Numbered from the stretch's first letter, positions 17,297 through 26,300 are shown. The stretch is 64,000 nucleotides of DNA from Streptomyces filamentosus (GCF_014654895.1 NZ_BNBE01000003.1:1206501-1270500); one strand, 5' to 3'. The notes: generated by a model not told the origin, from the sequence alone. Program-made: numbers and translations.

Positions 17297-18052
17297 TCAG
17301 CCGTGGATCGGATCCGCGCGGCTGTCCAGGATGGAGCGGAGACTGTGGCCGTACTGCCAGGCGTGATTGCGGGCCGCCGCCTCCAGCTGGTCGTACCCGA
17401 GCTGGGCCGTCATCTGCCCGCCCCACTTCCGGTACCGGTACACAGGGACCGGGAGCAGGACGCCGGGAGCGAGGTTCGAGGTGCCGACGGCCGCCATGTA
17501 GTCCTCGCCCTGGACGAGTCCGCCCATGCCGCCGGCTGCGCGTACGAGGCGGGTGCGGGCGAGGATCGTGGTGGGTCCGATCGGGATGGTGTCCTCGGGG
17601 CGCGGCCAGTAGGTGATCACGTCGCCGGCCGCGTGGTAGCCGGGCGGGGTGGGGCACTTCCACAGGCGCGTCGTACCGTCCGGCAGCCAGTCTTCGCTGT
17701 ATCCCGCGACCCACCCGAGCCGGTCGGTGAAGGCTTCCAGACGCAGGCCCAGGCTCCAGACGGGGAAGAGGTCATCGTCATCGGCCCAGTTCACGAACTC
17801 CGTACGGACCTGGGTTAGGCCGAGGTTGCGGGCGCAGGCGGCACCGACCGGACGCGGCAGAACGAGGGGCCGGATGCGCGGGTCGGCTGCAACCGAACTG
17901 GGGAGCAGCTGCGGGTCGGCCCCGTCGAGGACGAGTACGGCTTCCCACGGCACGGTCTGCCGGGCAAGGCTCGCGTGCATCTCCTCCAGGTAGGGCAGGC
18001 GCTCGGGGCGGAGCTGGGTGGCGATGACGACGGTGATCTGCGGGACGGACAG
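17297..18052 (-). CDS. Family 2 glycosyltransferase
   Basis: 251 aa if a CTG at 18052 is used; AGGAG lies eight bases upstream and the added residues LSVPQITVVIATQLRPERLP are the expected first beta strand of a GT-A fold. An ATG at 17980 would cut this strand off. Key motifs are LDGADP, the DxD-like WADDDDLFP, and GGLVQGEDYMAAVG (the ED acceptor region). It transfers a sugar from an activated donor to an unknown acceptor. No export or polymer genes lie beside it; a role in modifying a surface protein or metabolite of the element is conjecture. Confidence 0.8.
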   Translation of the reverse strand: MSVPQITVVIATQLRPERLPYLEEMHASLARQTVPWEAVLVLDGADPQLLPSSVAADPRIRPLVLPRPVGAACARNLGLTQVRTEFVNWADDDDLFPVWSLGLRLEAFTDRLGWVAGYSEDWLPDGTTRLWKCPTPPGYHAAGDVITYWPRPEDTIPIGPTTILARTRLVRAAGGMGGLVQGEDYMAAVGTSNLAPGVLLPVPVYRYRKWGGQMTAQLGYDQLEAAARNHAWQYGHSLRSILDSRADPIHG

Positions 18053-18181
18053 CGAAGGGCTCCTGTGTTCGGAGTGGGGGCGGGGCGGCCAGCGACGGGC
18101 GGCCGTACGGGACGTGCCCGGTGTTGCGGGAAGGGGGGAGGCTGTGGACGGCGCTGGGGAGCGGGCTGGCGTGACGATGGG

Positions 18182-18338
18182 CTAGGAGGCGGGGTTGCCG
18201 AAGTCAGTGAGGGGGTCGGCGTCCGGGGCGGGATGTGGCGACATCGTGGGGAACACCTCGACGCCGGACGGGCGCAGGACGTATCTCCAGAACGGTGGAC
18301 GAGCTGCCCAGAAGGTGCTGGTCGGCTGGCGTGAGCAC
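18182..18338 (-). pseudogene. Small gene after VirB4 with one-base frame break
   Basis: GTG at 18338 begins VLTPADQHLLGSSST; at about 18295 the coding frame moves to FWRYVLRPSGVEVFPTMSPH and ends DPLTDFGNPAS at the TAG at 18182. Deleting one base gives a 51-aa protein. Third-position GC is high in both halves. It lies ten bases after the VirB4-like gene, so it was probably a small component of the transfer machinery. Confidence 0.4.
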
Positions 18339-18347
18339 GCGGAGGGC

Positions 18348-19862
18348 TCAGTGCATTCGGGCGTCGGTGTCGAAGAGCGTCAGCTCGTGGCTGTGCAGAA
18401 GGTGTTGAACGATGAATGATCGTCCGGCGACCTTCCACAGGCCCCGGCCGCGGTTCAGGTGTGCGATGGCGTCCATCTCGACCGAGGTGAGGCCGAGCAG
18501 GGAGGCCGCGGCCTGGAGCTGGTCGTTCTCCTGGCGGTAGATGATGCGGGTGGAGCAGTCGGCGAGGAGGCCCTCGGCGAGCGCGCGGCCCTGTGAGCCG
18601 GCGTCGCCGGCGGTGAGCAGGTCGGACAGGCGGTGGATCACCAGGAGGTTGGCGATGCCAAGGCCGCGGGACAGTTTCCACTGGGCCTGCATCCGCTGCA
18701 GCAGGCCGACGTGCCGCATCAGGCGCCATGCCTCGTCGTACACGATCCAGCGCCGGCCGCCGTTCGGGTCGGAGAGGGCGGACTCCATCCAGGCGGAGGC
18801 ACAGGTCATGGCCAGGACGAGGGCCGTGTCGTCTCCGGAGCCGCCGAGCCGGGAGAGGTCGATGGTGAGCATCGGCGCGTTCGGGTCGAAGGCGACGGTG
18901 GAGGGGGCGTCGAACATCCCGGCGAGGTCACCGTGGACCAGGCGCCGCATCGCGTGGGCCAGGTCTCGGGCCGCGTCGCCGAGCTGCCCCGACATGATCC
19001 CGGCGGCCTCGTCGAGCGCCCGGGGATCGTTGAGGGTCGCGGCGATGTCACCCAGGAGCGGGGTGCGGCCGGTGGCGGCAGCGTGGCTGACGACGGCGTC
19101 CAGGGCAATGTCCAGGGCGGTGTGCTCCATGGGCATCAGGTCCCGGCCCAGGACGGTCCGGGCGAGGGAGCCGAGCAGGAGCAGACGCCGTTTGCGGATC
19201 TCGCCGACCCAGTCGGCCTCCGAGACGCCCGCGGGGCGCGGGGCCGCGTCGAGCGGGTTCAGCCGGCCGGGCAGTCCGGGCCCGAGGGCCACTGACCGTC
19301 CGCCGAGGGCCTCTGCCACCGGTGTCCACTCGCCCTTCGGGTCACACGGGACGTAGACGCGGTACCCGAAGGCGATCGAGCGCAGCGCGAAGGACTTGGC
19401 CAGCGCGCTCTTGCCCTGGCCGATGACGCCGGCCAGGAGGAGGTTCGGGTTGGTGAAGCCCTCGACCTTGCCGTACAGCGCGAACGGGTCGAAGACGAAG
19501 GACGCCTCGGCGTGGACGTCGCGCCCGATGTAGATGCCTTCTGCGCCGAGGCCGCCTTCGGCGAGGAACGGATACGCGCCGGCGGCCACGGCGGTGGTCA
19601 TGCGGTGGGCGGGGAGTCTGAGCCGGTTGTGGCGGGCGGAGGCGGGGCCGGGGCGTCCGCCCGGAGGATAGAGCGGGGCCGGTGTCTCGTGGTCGGCCGA
19701 TGTGGTCTCGGCCTGGTGGGCGCTGGCTTCCGCGCGGGCCTTGGCGGCGGCTTCGGCGAGCTGCCGGCGAGCGGCCTTTCGGCTGGCCCGGTCGGTGCCA
19801 TGGGGGGTGAACAGGGGAGACGCGGAGGCGCGGCGGGCGCGGCGTGCGGGCCGGTGACTCAT
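18348..19862 (-). CDS. VirB4/TraC-like conjugation ATPase
   Basis: 504 aa, ATG at 19862. Walker A GVIGQGKSALAKS near residue 145 and Walker B RRWIVYDEAWRLM near 371, followed by the VirB4-typical FKLSRGLGIANLLVIHRLSDL-like stretch. The N-terminal 90 residues are basic and probably disordered; the usual VirB4 N-terminal domain is shortened. VirB4 ATPases power assembly of the type IV secretion channel. It lies directly after the SCO6880-family gene cluster, the order seen in Streptomyces chromosomal islands. Confidence 0.92.
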   Translation of the reverse strand: MSHRPARRARRASASPLFTPHGTDRASRKAARRQLAEAAAKARAEASAHQAETTSADHETPAPLYPPGGRPGPASARHNRLRLPAHRMTTAVAAGAYPFLAEGGLGAEGIYIGRDVHAEASFVFDPFALYGKVEGFTNPNLLLAGVIGQGKSALAKSFALRSIAFGYRVYVPCDPKGEWTPVAEALGGRSVALGPGLPGRLNPLDAAPRPAGVSEADWVGEIRKRRLLLLGSLARTVLGRDLMPMEHTALDIALDAVVSHAAATGRTPLLGDIAATLNDPRALDEAAGIMSGQLGDAARDLAHAMRRLVHGDLAGMFDAPSTVAFDPNAPMLTIDLSRLGGSGDDTALVLAMTCASAWMESALSDPNGGRRWIVYDEAWRLMRHVGLLQRMQAQWKLSRGLGIANLLVIHRLSDLLTAGDAGSQGRALAEGLLADCSTRIIYRQENDQLQAAASLLGLTSVEMDAIAHLNRGRGLWKVAGRSFIVQHLLHSHELTLFDTDARMH

Positions 19863-19890
19863 CGGTGGCCCTCGTTTCTGCGGGTCGTGC

Positions 19891-20352
19891 TCATCGCGCG
19901 CAGGCCGTGGTGTGCGCGCGGAGGTCGGTGGGGGTGGTCTTGCGCCGGACGACGTGGCCGGCAGCGAGGTGGCGCTGGCAGATGGTCAGCACGGGCGGTC
20001 CCTCGGGCAGCCGCTCCGGACGGCACGTGCTTGCCGTGGTGCCCGCCGTCAGGCTGCTAGGCAGCAGGTGGAACGCGGCGTGGACTTCGCTGGCGGCCTG
20101 CCACAGGTGGGTGTGAGCGGTGGCCAGGTGACGGCCGGCTGCCGGATGCGGTGGCCGGGTGGTCTCGGCGAGGCGGTCGAGGAGCCGGAGCACGGTGGTG
20201 AGGTGGGCGTGGAGCACATCGAGGTGCAGGCGGTCCGCCGCCGGGGGCGGGCCCGTGTCCGACGGTGCCAGCGCGCGGGTGTGGTGGCGTACTCCGGCGT
20301 TCGCGGCGCGGAGATAGGGGTGGGCGTCGGCCGGGTGGGCGGGGGAGGTCAA
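19891..20352 (-). CDS. Hypothetical protein between T4SS genes
   Basis: 153 aa, TTG at 20352 with AAGGA upstream. His/Ala/Leu-rich helices (HLDVLHAHLTTVLRLLDRLAETT, LATAHTHLWQAASEVHAAFHLL) with a C-terminal CRPERLPEGPPVLTICQRHLAAGH that carries two Cys and two His. Encoded between the SCO6880-family and VirB4-like genes. No family recognised. Confidence 0.6.
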   Translation of the reverse strand: MTSPAHPADAHPYLRAANAGVRHHTRALAPSDTGPPPAADRLHLDVLHAHLTTVLRLLDRLAETTRPPHPAAGRHLATAHTHLWQAASEVHAAFHLLPSSLTAGTTASTCRPERLPEGPPVLTICQRHLAAGHVVRRKTTPTDLRAHTTACAR

Positions 20353-20445
20353 GGCGGTGGTCCTTCCTGCCGGGAGGCAGGGGTGGCGACGGGGGTTCCG
20401 CCGCAGACGATCGGAGGGGGCCAGCAGGACCGGGACGGGCCTGGG

Positions 20446-21918
20446 TCACAGGGCGGTCCGGGCGAGCGGGAGCGCGCTGAGGGCGAAGGCGTCCGGCTGC
20501 TGGTAGTTGAGCCGGCGCAGGTCGACGCCCGAGGTGACGGCGTGGGTTTCGATCTGCGCGCAGGCGGCGTCCAGGAGGGCGTCGGTCTCGGCGGTGACGG
20601 TGATCAGACCCGTGAGCGCCACGTCGGCGTGACCGGCGATGAGCTGGCGTTCGCGGGTTTTGACGTCGGCGTACTCGACGGAGTCTTCCTCGCTGTCGAC
20701 CTGCCCCCGGCGGGCGCGTTCGTTGGCGTCGGCGATGATCGCGGCCTTCTTCCGCTGGACGTCCCGCAGCGCGGACTCGAGCCCCTGCGGCACGTATATG
20801 AGGGAGAGGCTGCGCCGCACGCCGGCCGTGAACATCAGCCCGTGCAGGAATCCGGCCCCGATCTCGGTGCGCGGCCAGTTCTCCACCCAGTACGTCGCGT
20901 GCCGTGCGCTGTCGGTGGCGATCCGGTCGTACTCCTCGACCTGGACGACGGGCCCGGCGGCGGCCGGGTCGGCCTCGGCGCGGCCCGTCTCGGACCACTG
21001 CTGGAGTGCGCCGAGGGCCTTCGGGTCGTAGGCGGTGCGGATGACGGCGGCGATCTCCCGCGAGCTGAGCCATCCGGTCACCTGGAGGCCGGCGGTGCGG
21101 GCGGCCTGGGCGATGGAGGCGGTGGTCTGCTCCATGACGGTGAACGCTCCGGGCAAGCCTCCGCCGGCCTGAGCGATGAGCCGCCTGGCGGCCTTGAGGT
21201 CGAGGGAGATGGCGAGGTAGGTCTCGTGCGGGGCTGCGGCGGGGCCGGCGGAGGCGACCAGCTCGGAGTAGATCTGGCCTGCGACCGGGGCTTGGGGCTG
21301 TCCGTTCTGGGTCCAGTGGCGGGTGAGGGTGTCGCCGCTGTCGGGGACGGTGCGTTCCAGGACCTGCACGGTGGCGATGTGCCCGCTGCGGGCGATGCTC
21401 GCCAGCGCGCGTCCCCAGCTGGTCACGTTGTGGTTCTGGGTGGCGGGGTCGAGGAGGGCGAAGGCGCGGGAGGTGACGCGGGCGATGGCGGTCAGCGTCT
21501 GCTGGTGGGGGTCGTGTACGGCCGCGGCGCCGTTGGCGGAGTCGCCGGGGGTGACCACCTTGAGGGAGGCGGCGCTGCCGGGCAGGTGCAGGACGCCGTC
21601 CTGCCGGGGGCGGGTGACGGGACGGGCGAGCCAGAGAGTCTGGCCGGTGCGGCGGCGGTGTGCGTGGCGAGCGACGATCGGCATCCAGTCGATGAGGGAG
21701 CGGCCGTGCCGGCGGATCGCGACGAGCGCACCGGAGGCCGCCCACAGGGGAGTCAGGGCGACGGCACCGAGCAGTCCGGTGGAGACCACCGTCATCAGCA
21801 GCAGGGCCAGGGTGGCAGAGACGAGGACGAGTTGGGGCAGGGAGAGGCCGAGGAGGATGCCGCGGCGGGACCGGTGCGGGAACTTCACCGTGACCGGGGC
21901 GACGGAGAGATCAGTCAA
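20446..21918 (-). CDS. SCO6880-family conjugation protein
   Basis: 490 aa, ATG at 21918. Two closely spaced N-terminal membrane helices (GILLGLSLPQLVLVSATLAL and MTVVSTGLLGAVALTPLWAASG) precede a large cytoplasmic domain, the layout of a PrgI/VirB3-like membrane part joined to a VirB4-like N-terminal domain. Recognisable stretches are SWGRALASIARSG, YLAISLDLKAARRLI and WPRTEIGAGFLHGLMF. This family is named after a Streptomyces coelicolor gene and accompanies the VirB4 ATPase gene. It probably complements the shortened N-terminus of that ATPase. Confidence 0.88.
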   Translation of the reverse strand: MTDLSVAPVTVKFPHRSRRGILLGLSLPQLVLVSATLALLLMTVVSTGLLGAVALTPLWAASGALVAIRRHGRSLIDWMPIVARHAHRRRTGQTLWLARPVTRPRQDGVLHLPGSAASLKVVTPGDSANGAAAVHDPHQQTLTAIARVTSRAFALLDPATQNHNVTSWGRALASIARSGHIATVQVLERTVPDSGDTLTRHWTQNGQPQAPVAGQIYSELVASAGPAAAPHETYLAISLDLKAARRLIAQAGGGLPGAFTVMEQTTASIAQAARTAGLQVTGWLSSREIAAVIRTAYDPKALGALQQWSETGRAEADPAAAGPVVQVEEYDRIATDSARHATYWVENWPRTEIGAGFLHGLMFTAGVRRSLSLIYVPQGLESALRDVQRKKAAIIADANERARRGQVDSEEDSVEYADVKTRERQLIAGHADVALTGLITVTAETDALLDAACAQIETHAVTSGVDLRRLNYQQPDAFALSALPLARTAL

Positions 21919-21999
21919 GGGACGGGTCCTGGGGATGCGGGCGGAACCCGGGGGCGGGAGGTGGCGTGCACGTCCCGCCCCCGGTAGTCGGGCAGGGGA

Positions 22000-23376
22000 T
22001 CAGAGGCCGGCCGGAGGCGGCGGTGAGGCCGCTCCGCCGTACGTGGCGTTCTGTGAGCCGAAGGACGGGGATGCGCCCTGCGGCGGTGGGGTCGTGGTCG
22101 GCGGAGTGGACTGCCATCCGCCGCCCTGGCCGGAGGCGCGGTTCGTTCCGGAACCGCCCTGCCCCGGGCTGCCGCCCACCTGGCCGCTGGTGTCGGCGGA
22201 CACGCTCGTCGGCGCGGGCTGGACGGCCTTCTCCAGACCGGACTTGATGGCATCACCACCGGGCGAGACGCCCGTTCCGCCGCTCGACGAGCCTTCCTTG
22301 CCTTCTCTGCCTGCGCCGGTCGGGTGGGCGGCGATGTCGCCGGGGAAACCATCGCCACCAGCCGCGGACGGGCCCTGCGGGGCGGCACTCGCTCCGGCTG
22401 CCGCACCACCGGTTCCGGCGGTGGCCGCCGCTGCGGCGGCCTTCCGGGCGGCCTTCTCGGCATGTGCCTTGGCGATCTGCGCTCCGGCGCCGCCGGCCCG
22501 GTGGATGGACTCGCCGTCCGTGCCCTCGGCCGCCCAGTGCACGAACTTGAAAACGGCGTACGGGCACAGCAGTACGAGGACCATGATGACGATGCCGGCC
22601 ATGACGTCGGCGAGGGCCGCCACACCGTCCTTGGCCTCCGTCCGGCCCATGGCGGCGATGCCGAGCACGAAGATCACGGTCATCAGCAGCTTGCTGACCA
22701 CGAGGGTGGCGGTGGCCTCGATCCAGCCCCGGCGCCAGCGCCGAGCGACCTCCCAGCCGCCTCCGGCGGACGCGAAGATCGCCAGGGTGACCATGACCAG
22801 GATGCCCACCTTGCGGACCATCATCACGCACCAGTAGAGGATCGCGCCGATCGCGGCACCGAGGCCGGCGACGACCGGTACGAGCCAGCCCAGTCCGGCG
22901 AGGGCGCCGATCTGGTTGACCTTCACGATGCGCCGCACAGCTGAGGCGATGTCCAGCTTCGCGGCCTTGAACAGGCCGTCGGAGATCGCGTCGACGACTT
23001 CGACGGCGACCGTGGTGAAGGCGATGGCGCAGAAGGCGAACAGGACGCCGCCCATGGTGCCGGTGAACGCCTGGGTCAGGGCTTGTCCGTCGCGGCGGAC
23101 GGCGGCCCGGACCAGCTGCGCGCAGAACGTGGCGACCAGCAGGACCAGGCCCAGCGGCAGCAGCATCTCGTAGTTGTCGCGGAACCATCCGGCGTTCAGG
23201 TCCACCTTGGTGGTGGTGTCGACGGCCTCGGCGGCCAGGTCGGCAGCGGCGGCGGCGAGCTCGCCTGCCGACTTCGCCATCCAGTCGCCGATCGCCTTGC
23301 CGGGGTTGGAGGCGAAGTCCACCGCGTCGCCGACGGCGCACAGCTTGTCCGCCAGGGGGAAGTCACAGAAACCCAC
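22000..23376 (-). CDS. VirB6/TrbL-like polytopic membrane protein
   Basis: 458 aa. A short N-terminal region is followed by about six membrane helices between residues 70 and 290 (MLLPLGLVLLVATFCAQLV, GVLFAFCAIAFTTVAVEVV, LGWLVPVVAGLGAAIGAIL, VGILVMVTLAIFASA, LLMTVIFVLGIAAMG, VMAGIVIMVLVLLCPYAVF). The C-terminal 165 residues are Gly/Ala/Ser/Pro-rich and disordered. This matches VirB6-type channel components. It belongs to the conserved SCO6880-6881 gene order. Confidence 0.88.
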   Translation of the reverse strand: MGFCDFPLADKLCAVGDAVDFASNPGKAIGDWMAKSAGELAAAAADLAAEAVDTTTKVDLNAGWFRDNYEMLLPLGLVLLVATFCAQLVRAAVRRDGQALTQAFTGTMGGVLFAFCAIAFTTVAVEVVDAISDGLFKAAKLDIASAVRRIVKVNQIGALAGLGWLVPVVAGLGAAIGAILYWCVMMVRKVGILVMVTLAIFASAGGGWEVARRWRRGWIEATATLVVSKLLMTVIFVLGIAAMGRTEAKDGVAALADVMAGIVIMVLVLLCPYAVFKFVHWAAEGTDGESIHRAGGAGAQIAKAHAEKAARKAAAAAATAGTGGAAAGASAAPQGPSAAGGDGFPGDIAAHPTGAGREGKEGSSSGGTGVSPGGDAIKSGLEKAVQPAPTSVSADTSGQVGGSPGQGGSGTNRASGQGGGWQSTPPTTTPPPQGASPSFGSQNATYGGAASPPPPAGL

Positions 23377-23412
23377 GAGGAGTTACTCCTCCTTTCTTAT
23401 GCCAGGCGCGGG

Positions 23413-24105
23413 TCACTGCGTGACGCTCGGAGCGATGGCGGCGAGAGAGCAGTCGTGGCTGGGCCGGCACTGCACGGCGAGCGTCACGGCACGCGCCTCG
23501 GCCCCGGCGCCGCCGTTCTTCCAGGCGATCTGCTGCTTGCCGTTCACGGTGACGACGTAGATGTACGCCTTCGTGATCGCGGAGGGCTCCTCGGTCAGGG
23601 CCTGCTTGAACGCGCCGGGGTAGTGGCCTTCGAGGGCCGTTCCGGTGGCGTTCTGGTCCTGGTCGGCCAACCGCGACCACAGCACCGGATCGGGCACCTG
23701 CCCGACGACGGAGGCCCAGTCGGCGTACTTGGTCTCGCTGGTCATCCACGCCCGCATCCCGGCGAGTTGCTGGTCGCGGCTGGTGGTGCGGGTGTCGTAG
23801 GACCACAGCATCTGGGCCGCGGCCTTGGCGTAGGCGACGGGCTCGGCGATCCGCGGGGGATGGGGAACGGACCCGGATCCGGCCGCGGGCTTCGGGGCGG
23901 CCTCCGAGGAGGACGTGCTCGATGCCGGGGCCGGAGCGGCGGTGTCCGGCACCCGGTGGCCGTTGTTGCTGCCGGACAGCCAGGCGACGACCGTGGCGAC
24001 AGCCAGGAGGACGGCGACGGTGGCGGCGACGATCGCGATGCGCCGGTTGCCGGACCAGCCGGCGCCGTACGAGGACAGCGAAAGGGAGGAGAATCGTTTC
24101 TGCAT
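23413..24105 (-). CDS. VirB8-like bitopic membrane protein
   Basis: 230 aa, ATG at 24105 overlapping the upstream TGA (TGATG). One membrane helix (RIAIVAATVAVLLAVATVVAWL, about residues 20-41), a Ser/Ala/Pro linker, and an extracellular alpha/beta domain with aromatic and acidic residues (AAQMLWSYDTRTTSRDQQLAGM). The size and layout fit VirB8-type scaffold proteins of Gram-positive conjugation systems. It is placed between the VirB6-like and DUF6112-like genes. Confidence 0.75.
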   Translation of the reverse strand: MQKRFSSLSLSSYGAGWSGNRRIAIVAATVAVLLAVATVVAWLSGSNNGHRVPDTAAPAPASSTSSSEAAPKPAAGSGSVPHPPRIAEPVAYAKAAAQMLWSYDTRTTSRDQQLAGMRAWMTSETKYADWASVVGQVPDPVLWSRLADQDQNATGTALEGHYPGAFKQALTEEPSAITKAYIYVVTVNGKQQIAWKNGGAGAEARAVTLAVQCRPSHDCSLAAIAPSVTQ

Positions 24106-24419
24106 CACTGGACCTGCGACCCGAGGGCCGAGAAGAAGCTCACGATCCCGTTGGCGGCGCCGAGGCCGAGGGCGGCGCCGGCTGCAACGACAGCGCCCTT
24201 CTTGCCGTTGGCCTCGGCCTGGTGGCCACCGGTGTGGTGGCCCCAGGCCCACACGCCGAGCGAGACGGCGAGGGCACCGACGACGGCGATGATCCCGAAC
24301 ATGTTGATCGAGTTGACGACGTTCTTCAGCACGGAGAGTCCGGGCAGGCCGCCGCCCTTGGGCGAGATCCCAGGGTCGAAGGCGAGCTGGATGACGTGGT
24401 CTGCGAGGGGGAGGGGCAT
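24105..24419 (-). CDS. DUF6112-like small membrane protein
   Basis: 104 aa, ATG at 24419. Two hydrophobic segments (VNSINMFGIIAVVGALAVSLGVWAWG and GAVVAAGAALGLGAANGIVSFF) separated by a basic loop with His and Lys. This is the arrangement of pilin-like VirB2 proteins and of the DUF6112 family found beside SCO6880 genes. Probably a subunit of the transfer channel or pilus-like core. Coupled to the next gene. Confidence 0.75.
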   Translation of the reverse strand: MPLPLADHVIQLAFDPGISPKGGGLPGLSVLKNVVNSINMFGIIAVVGALAVSLGVWAWGHHTGGHQAEANGKKGAVVAAGAALGLGAANGIVSFFSALGSQVQ

Positions 24420-24518
24420 GGGTGTGGCGGGGCTCCTTGCGTGCGCAGGCCGAGCGGGCCCGGGCGGAGGTGAAGAAGAGGGGGAGGGGCGCGCGAGCGG
24501 CGCGAGAAGGGGCCGGCG

Positions 24519-25631
24519 TCAGATGACGCGGCGGGCGGCGAGGACGTCCCAGTCCTTGAGCGGCGTGATCCGGACCGGCTTGCCGGTGCGTGGGGCCTCG
24601 ATCACGAGCCCCTCGCCCATGTACATGCCGACGTGTTCCGGGCGGGCCGCGGTACCGCGGCTGAAAATCAGGTCGCCGGGCTTGAGCGCCTTGACGGAGA
24701 CGGCCTTGCCCTCGTTGACCTGCGTGTACGTGGTGCGAGTGAGCTGGATGCCGGCCTTGGCATACGCCTGCTGCATCAGGCTGGAGCAGTCGCAGCGGCC
24801 CATCGGATCAGGGCCGTGTGCGGCTGTGCACGAGCCGCCCCACTGGTACATCGTGCCGAGCTGGTGCATCGCCCAGTCGATCGCGGTGCGGGCGCGCGGG
24901 TCGGCGTCCTTCGGGATCGAGTAGCCCTTCGGGACGGCACCCTCGGGGATCGGCCCGTACTGGGACCCGTCCTGCGTGCTGCAGCTCGAGGAGGAGGTGT
25001 CACCGGTCTCGTCGCCGGCACCGTCCGAGTTGCCGGGGAAGGTGGCGGCGATGGCCTTCTGCAGGGCGGTCGCCAGCGGCTCCCACTGCGCGTACGCGTC
25101 CGGGAAGCCGGACTTCTGGACGGCTTGGGCTGCCTGGGTGACGGTCATCTGCTGCCAGCCGTCCACGGCGAGGAGAGCCTTGTAGAAGCGCTCGCTCGCG
25201 TAGACCGGGTCACGGATCTGCTGGGCGGTGCCCCAGCCCTGCGAAGGGCGCTGCTGGAACAGGCCGAGCGAGTCGCGGTCCCCGTAGTTGAGGTTGCGCA
25301 GCCGCGACTCCTGCATCGCCGTGGCGAGCGCGATGATCTGCCCCTTCTTCGGGACGTCGAGGCTGATGCCGGTGGCCACGATCGTCTGGGCGTGGGGGAT
25401 CTGCTCGGTCGGCAGGTCCAGGCCCTCGACGCGGACATCCTCGCCGGACGCCCCGTCGAGGATCTTGGTCACCTGGTCGGCGACCTTGCCGGCGTCGATG
25501 TCCGTCAGGCAGTTGCTGACGGAGCCGGTGGTCTGCACGGCTTCGGCGGAGGCGGCCAGCGTCATGCCGGTGCCGGCGATCAGGAGCGGGGAGAGGAAGA
25601 CGGCGCCGATACCGGCGGCGAGCGCCTTCAA
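24519..25631 (-). CDS. NlpC/P60 peptidoglycan hydrolase (VirB1-like)
   Basis: 370 aa, TTG at 25631 overlapping the TGA of a 20-codon leader. Signal peptide MKALAAGIGAVFLSPLLIAGTG. The middle has GQIIALATAMQESRLRNLNYGDRDSLGLFQQRPSQGWG, a transglycosylase-like region with the ES and GLFQ motifs. The C-terminal domain is NlpC/P60: the catalytic Cys in GRCDCSSLMQQAY near residue 280, and His in PEHVGMYMG near 333. Two lytic activities in one secreted protein are expected to open the cell wall for the conjugation channel. Confidence 0.92.
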   Translation of the reverse strand: MKALAAGIGAVFLSPLLIAGTGMTLAASAEAVQTTGSVSNCLTDIDAGKVADQVTKILDGASGEDVRVEGLDLPTEQIPHAQTIVATGISLDVPKKGQIIALATAMQESRLRNLNYGDRDSLGLFQQRPSQGWGTAQQIRDPVYASERFYKALLAVDGWQQMTVTQAAQAVQKSGFPDAYAQWEPLATALQKAIAATFPGNSDGAGDETGDTSSSSCSTQDGSQYGPIPEGAVPKGYSIPKDADPRARTAIDWAMHQLGTMYQWGGSCTAAHGPDPMGRCDCSSLMQQAYAKAGIQLTRTTYTQVNEGKAVSVKALKPGDLIFSRGTAARPEHVGMYMGEGLVIEAPRTGKPVRITPLKDWDVLAARRVI

Positions 25632-25690
25632 CCGGTGCTGATGGCTCGCGGGTCAGCGGTTTCGGGCAGGGGTGGGTAGCGAGACGTCAT
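25628..25690 (-). CDS. 20-aa leader peptide coupled to NlpC/P60 gene
   Basis: ATG at 25690 with GAAGGA seven bases upstream gives MTSRYPPLPETADPRAISTG and a TGA that overlaps the TTG start of the hydrolase gene (TTGA). The strong ribosome binding site and exact overlap suggest translational coupling, so this short ORF may control expression of the hydrolase, which has no good site of its own. Confidence 0.5.
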   Translation of the reverse strand: MTSRYPPLPETADPRAISTG

Positions 25691-25827
25691 GGACGTGTCC
25701 TTCGGGGTGCGGTGTCCGGCGTGCCGCGTGCGCGAGGCGTGTCGGAAGGGCGCGGCAGCCGGGGTGGGCGATCGGTGCGGGCCGGCGCGGGCGAGTTGCC
25801 GCTCGCTCCATGCGGCCGGGCCGTCAG

Positions 25828-25987
25828 CTAAGCGTTGTCCCGTAACTCGGGGCAGAGGCTGGTGGTCCATTACAGGCAGATCAGCCTGTCCGGTTACGCC
25901 CCGACTCGTGCCCTCAACGCGGCCTCGTCAAAGCAGGTTGAAACGGACACCAGTAAGCAGTGCCCGGAGTTACGGGACAACCCTTAG
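25828..25987. mobile_element. MITE-like 160-bp element
   Basis: 27-bp ends form an inverted repeat with 25 matches: CTAAGCGTTGTCCCGTAAC at the left and its complement CTAAGGGTTGTCCCGTAAC at the right. The core GTTGTCCCGTAAC resembles terminal repeats of Streptomyces insertion sequences. No coding capacity lies in the 106 bp between. A flanking duplication is not obvious. It lies upstream of the leftward NlpC/P60 leader, so it may alter that promoter. Confidence 0.55.
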
Positions 25988-26089
25988 GTGTGCCGGGGCA
26001 GGGGGAAACCTCCGTGAGGAAGGGCAGGAGAGGAGCCAGCGGCGGTGTGCGCCGGGCGGTTCAAAAACAGTAGGCGCGAAATGGCGGCT

Positions 26090-26149
26090 GACCAAAAAGT
26101 GGCGCGGAAGGTGCCGGAATCCGGCACCTCCGCCATGCACTTCTTGGTC
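26090..26149. promoter_or_regulatory. Long imperfect hairpin upstream of methyltransferase
   Basis: Outer arms GACCAAAAAGTG and CACTTCTTGGTC enclose a perfect inner palindrome GGTGCCGGA-A-TCCGGCACC (26110-26128). The flanks contain A- and T-runs unusual for this genome. It lies in a gene-free stretch of about 300 bases before the methyltransferase. Candidates are an attenuator, a protein binding site or part of an origin of transfer. Confidence 0.45.
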
Positions 26150-26300
26150 GTCGGTGTTTTCGCCTCTACAGTTTTTGGACTCCCCTCGCCCTCCTCGGTC
26201 TGCGGCCCTGGGCTTCTGCATGCCCACCTTCGGCCCGCGAGGACTCCTTTTGCGCGACGGGCAGTTCCCTCCGTGCTTCCACCCGAATTGGGGTTCCTCT

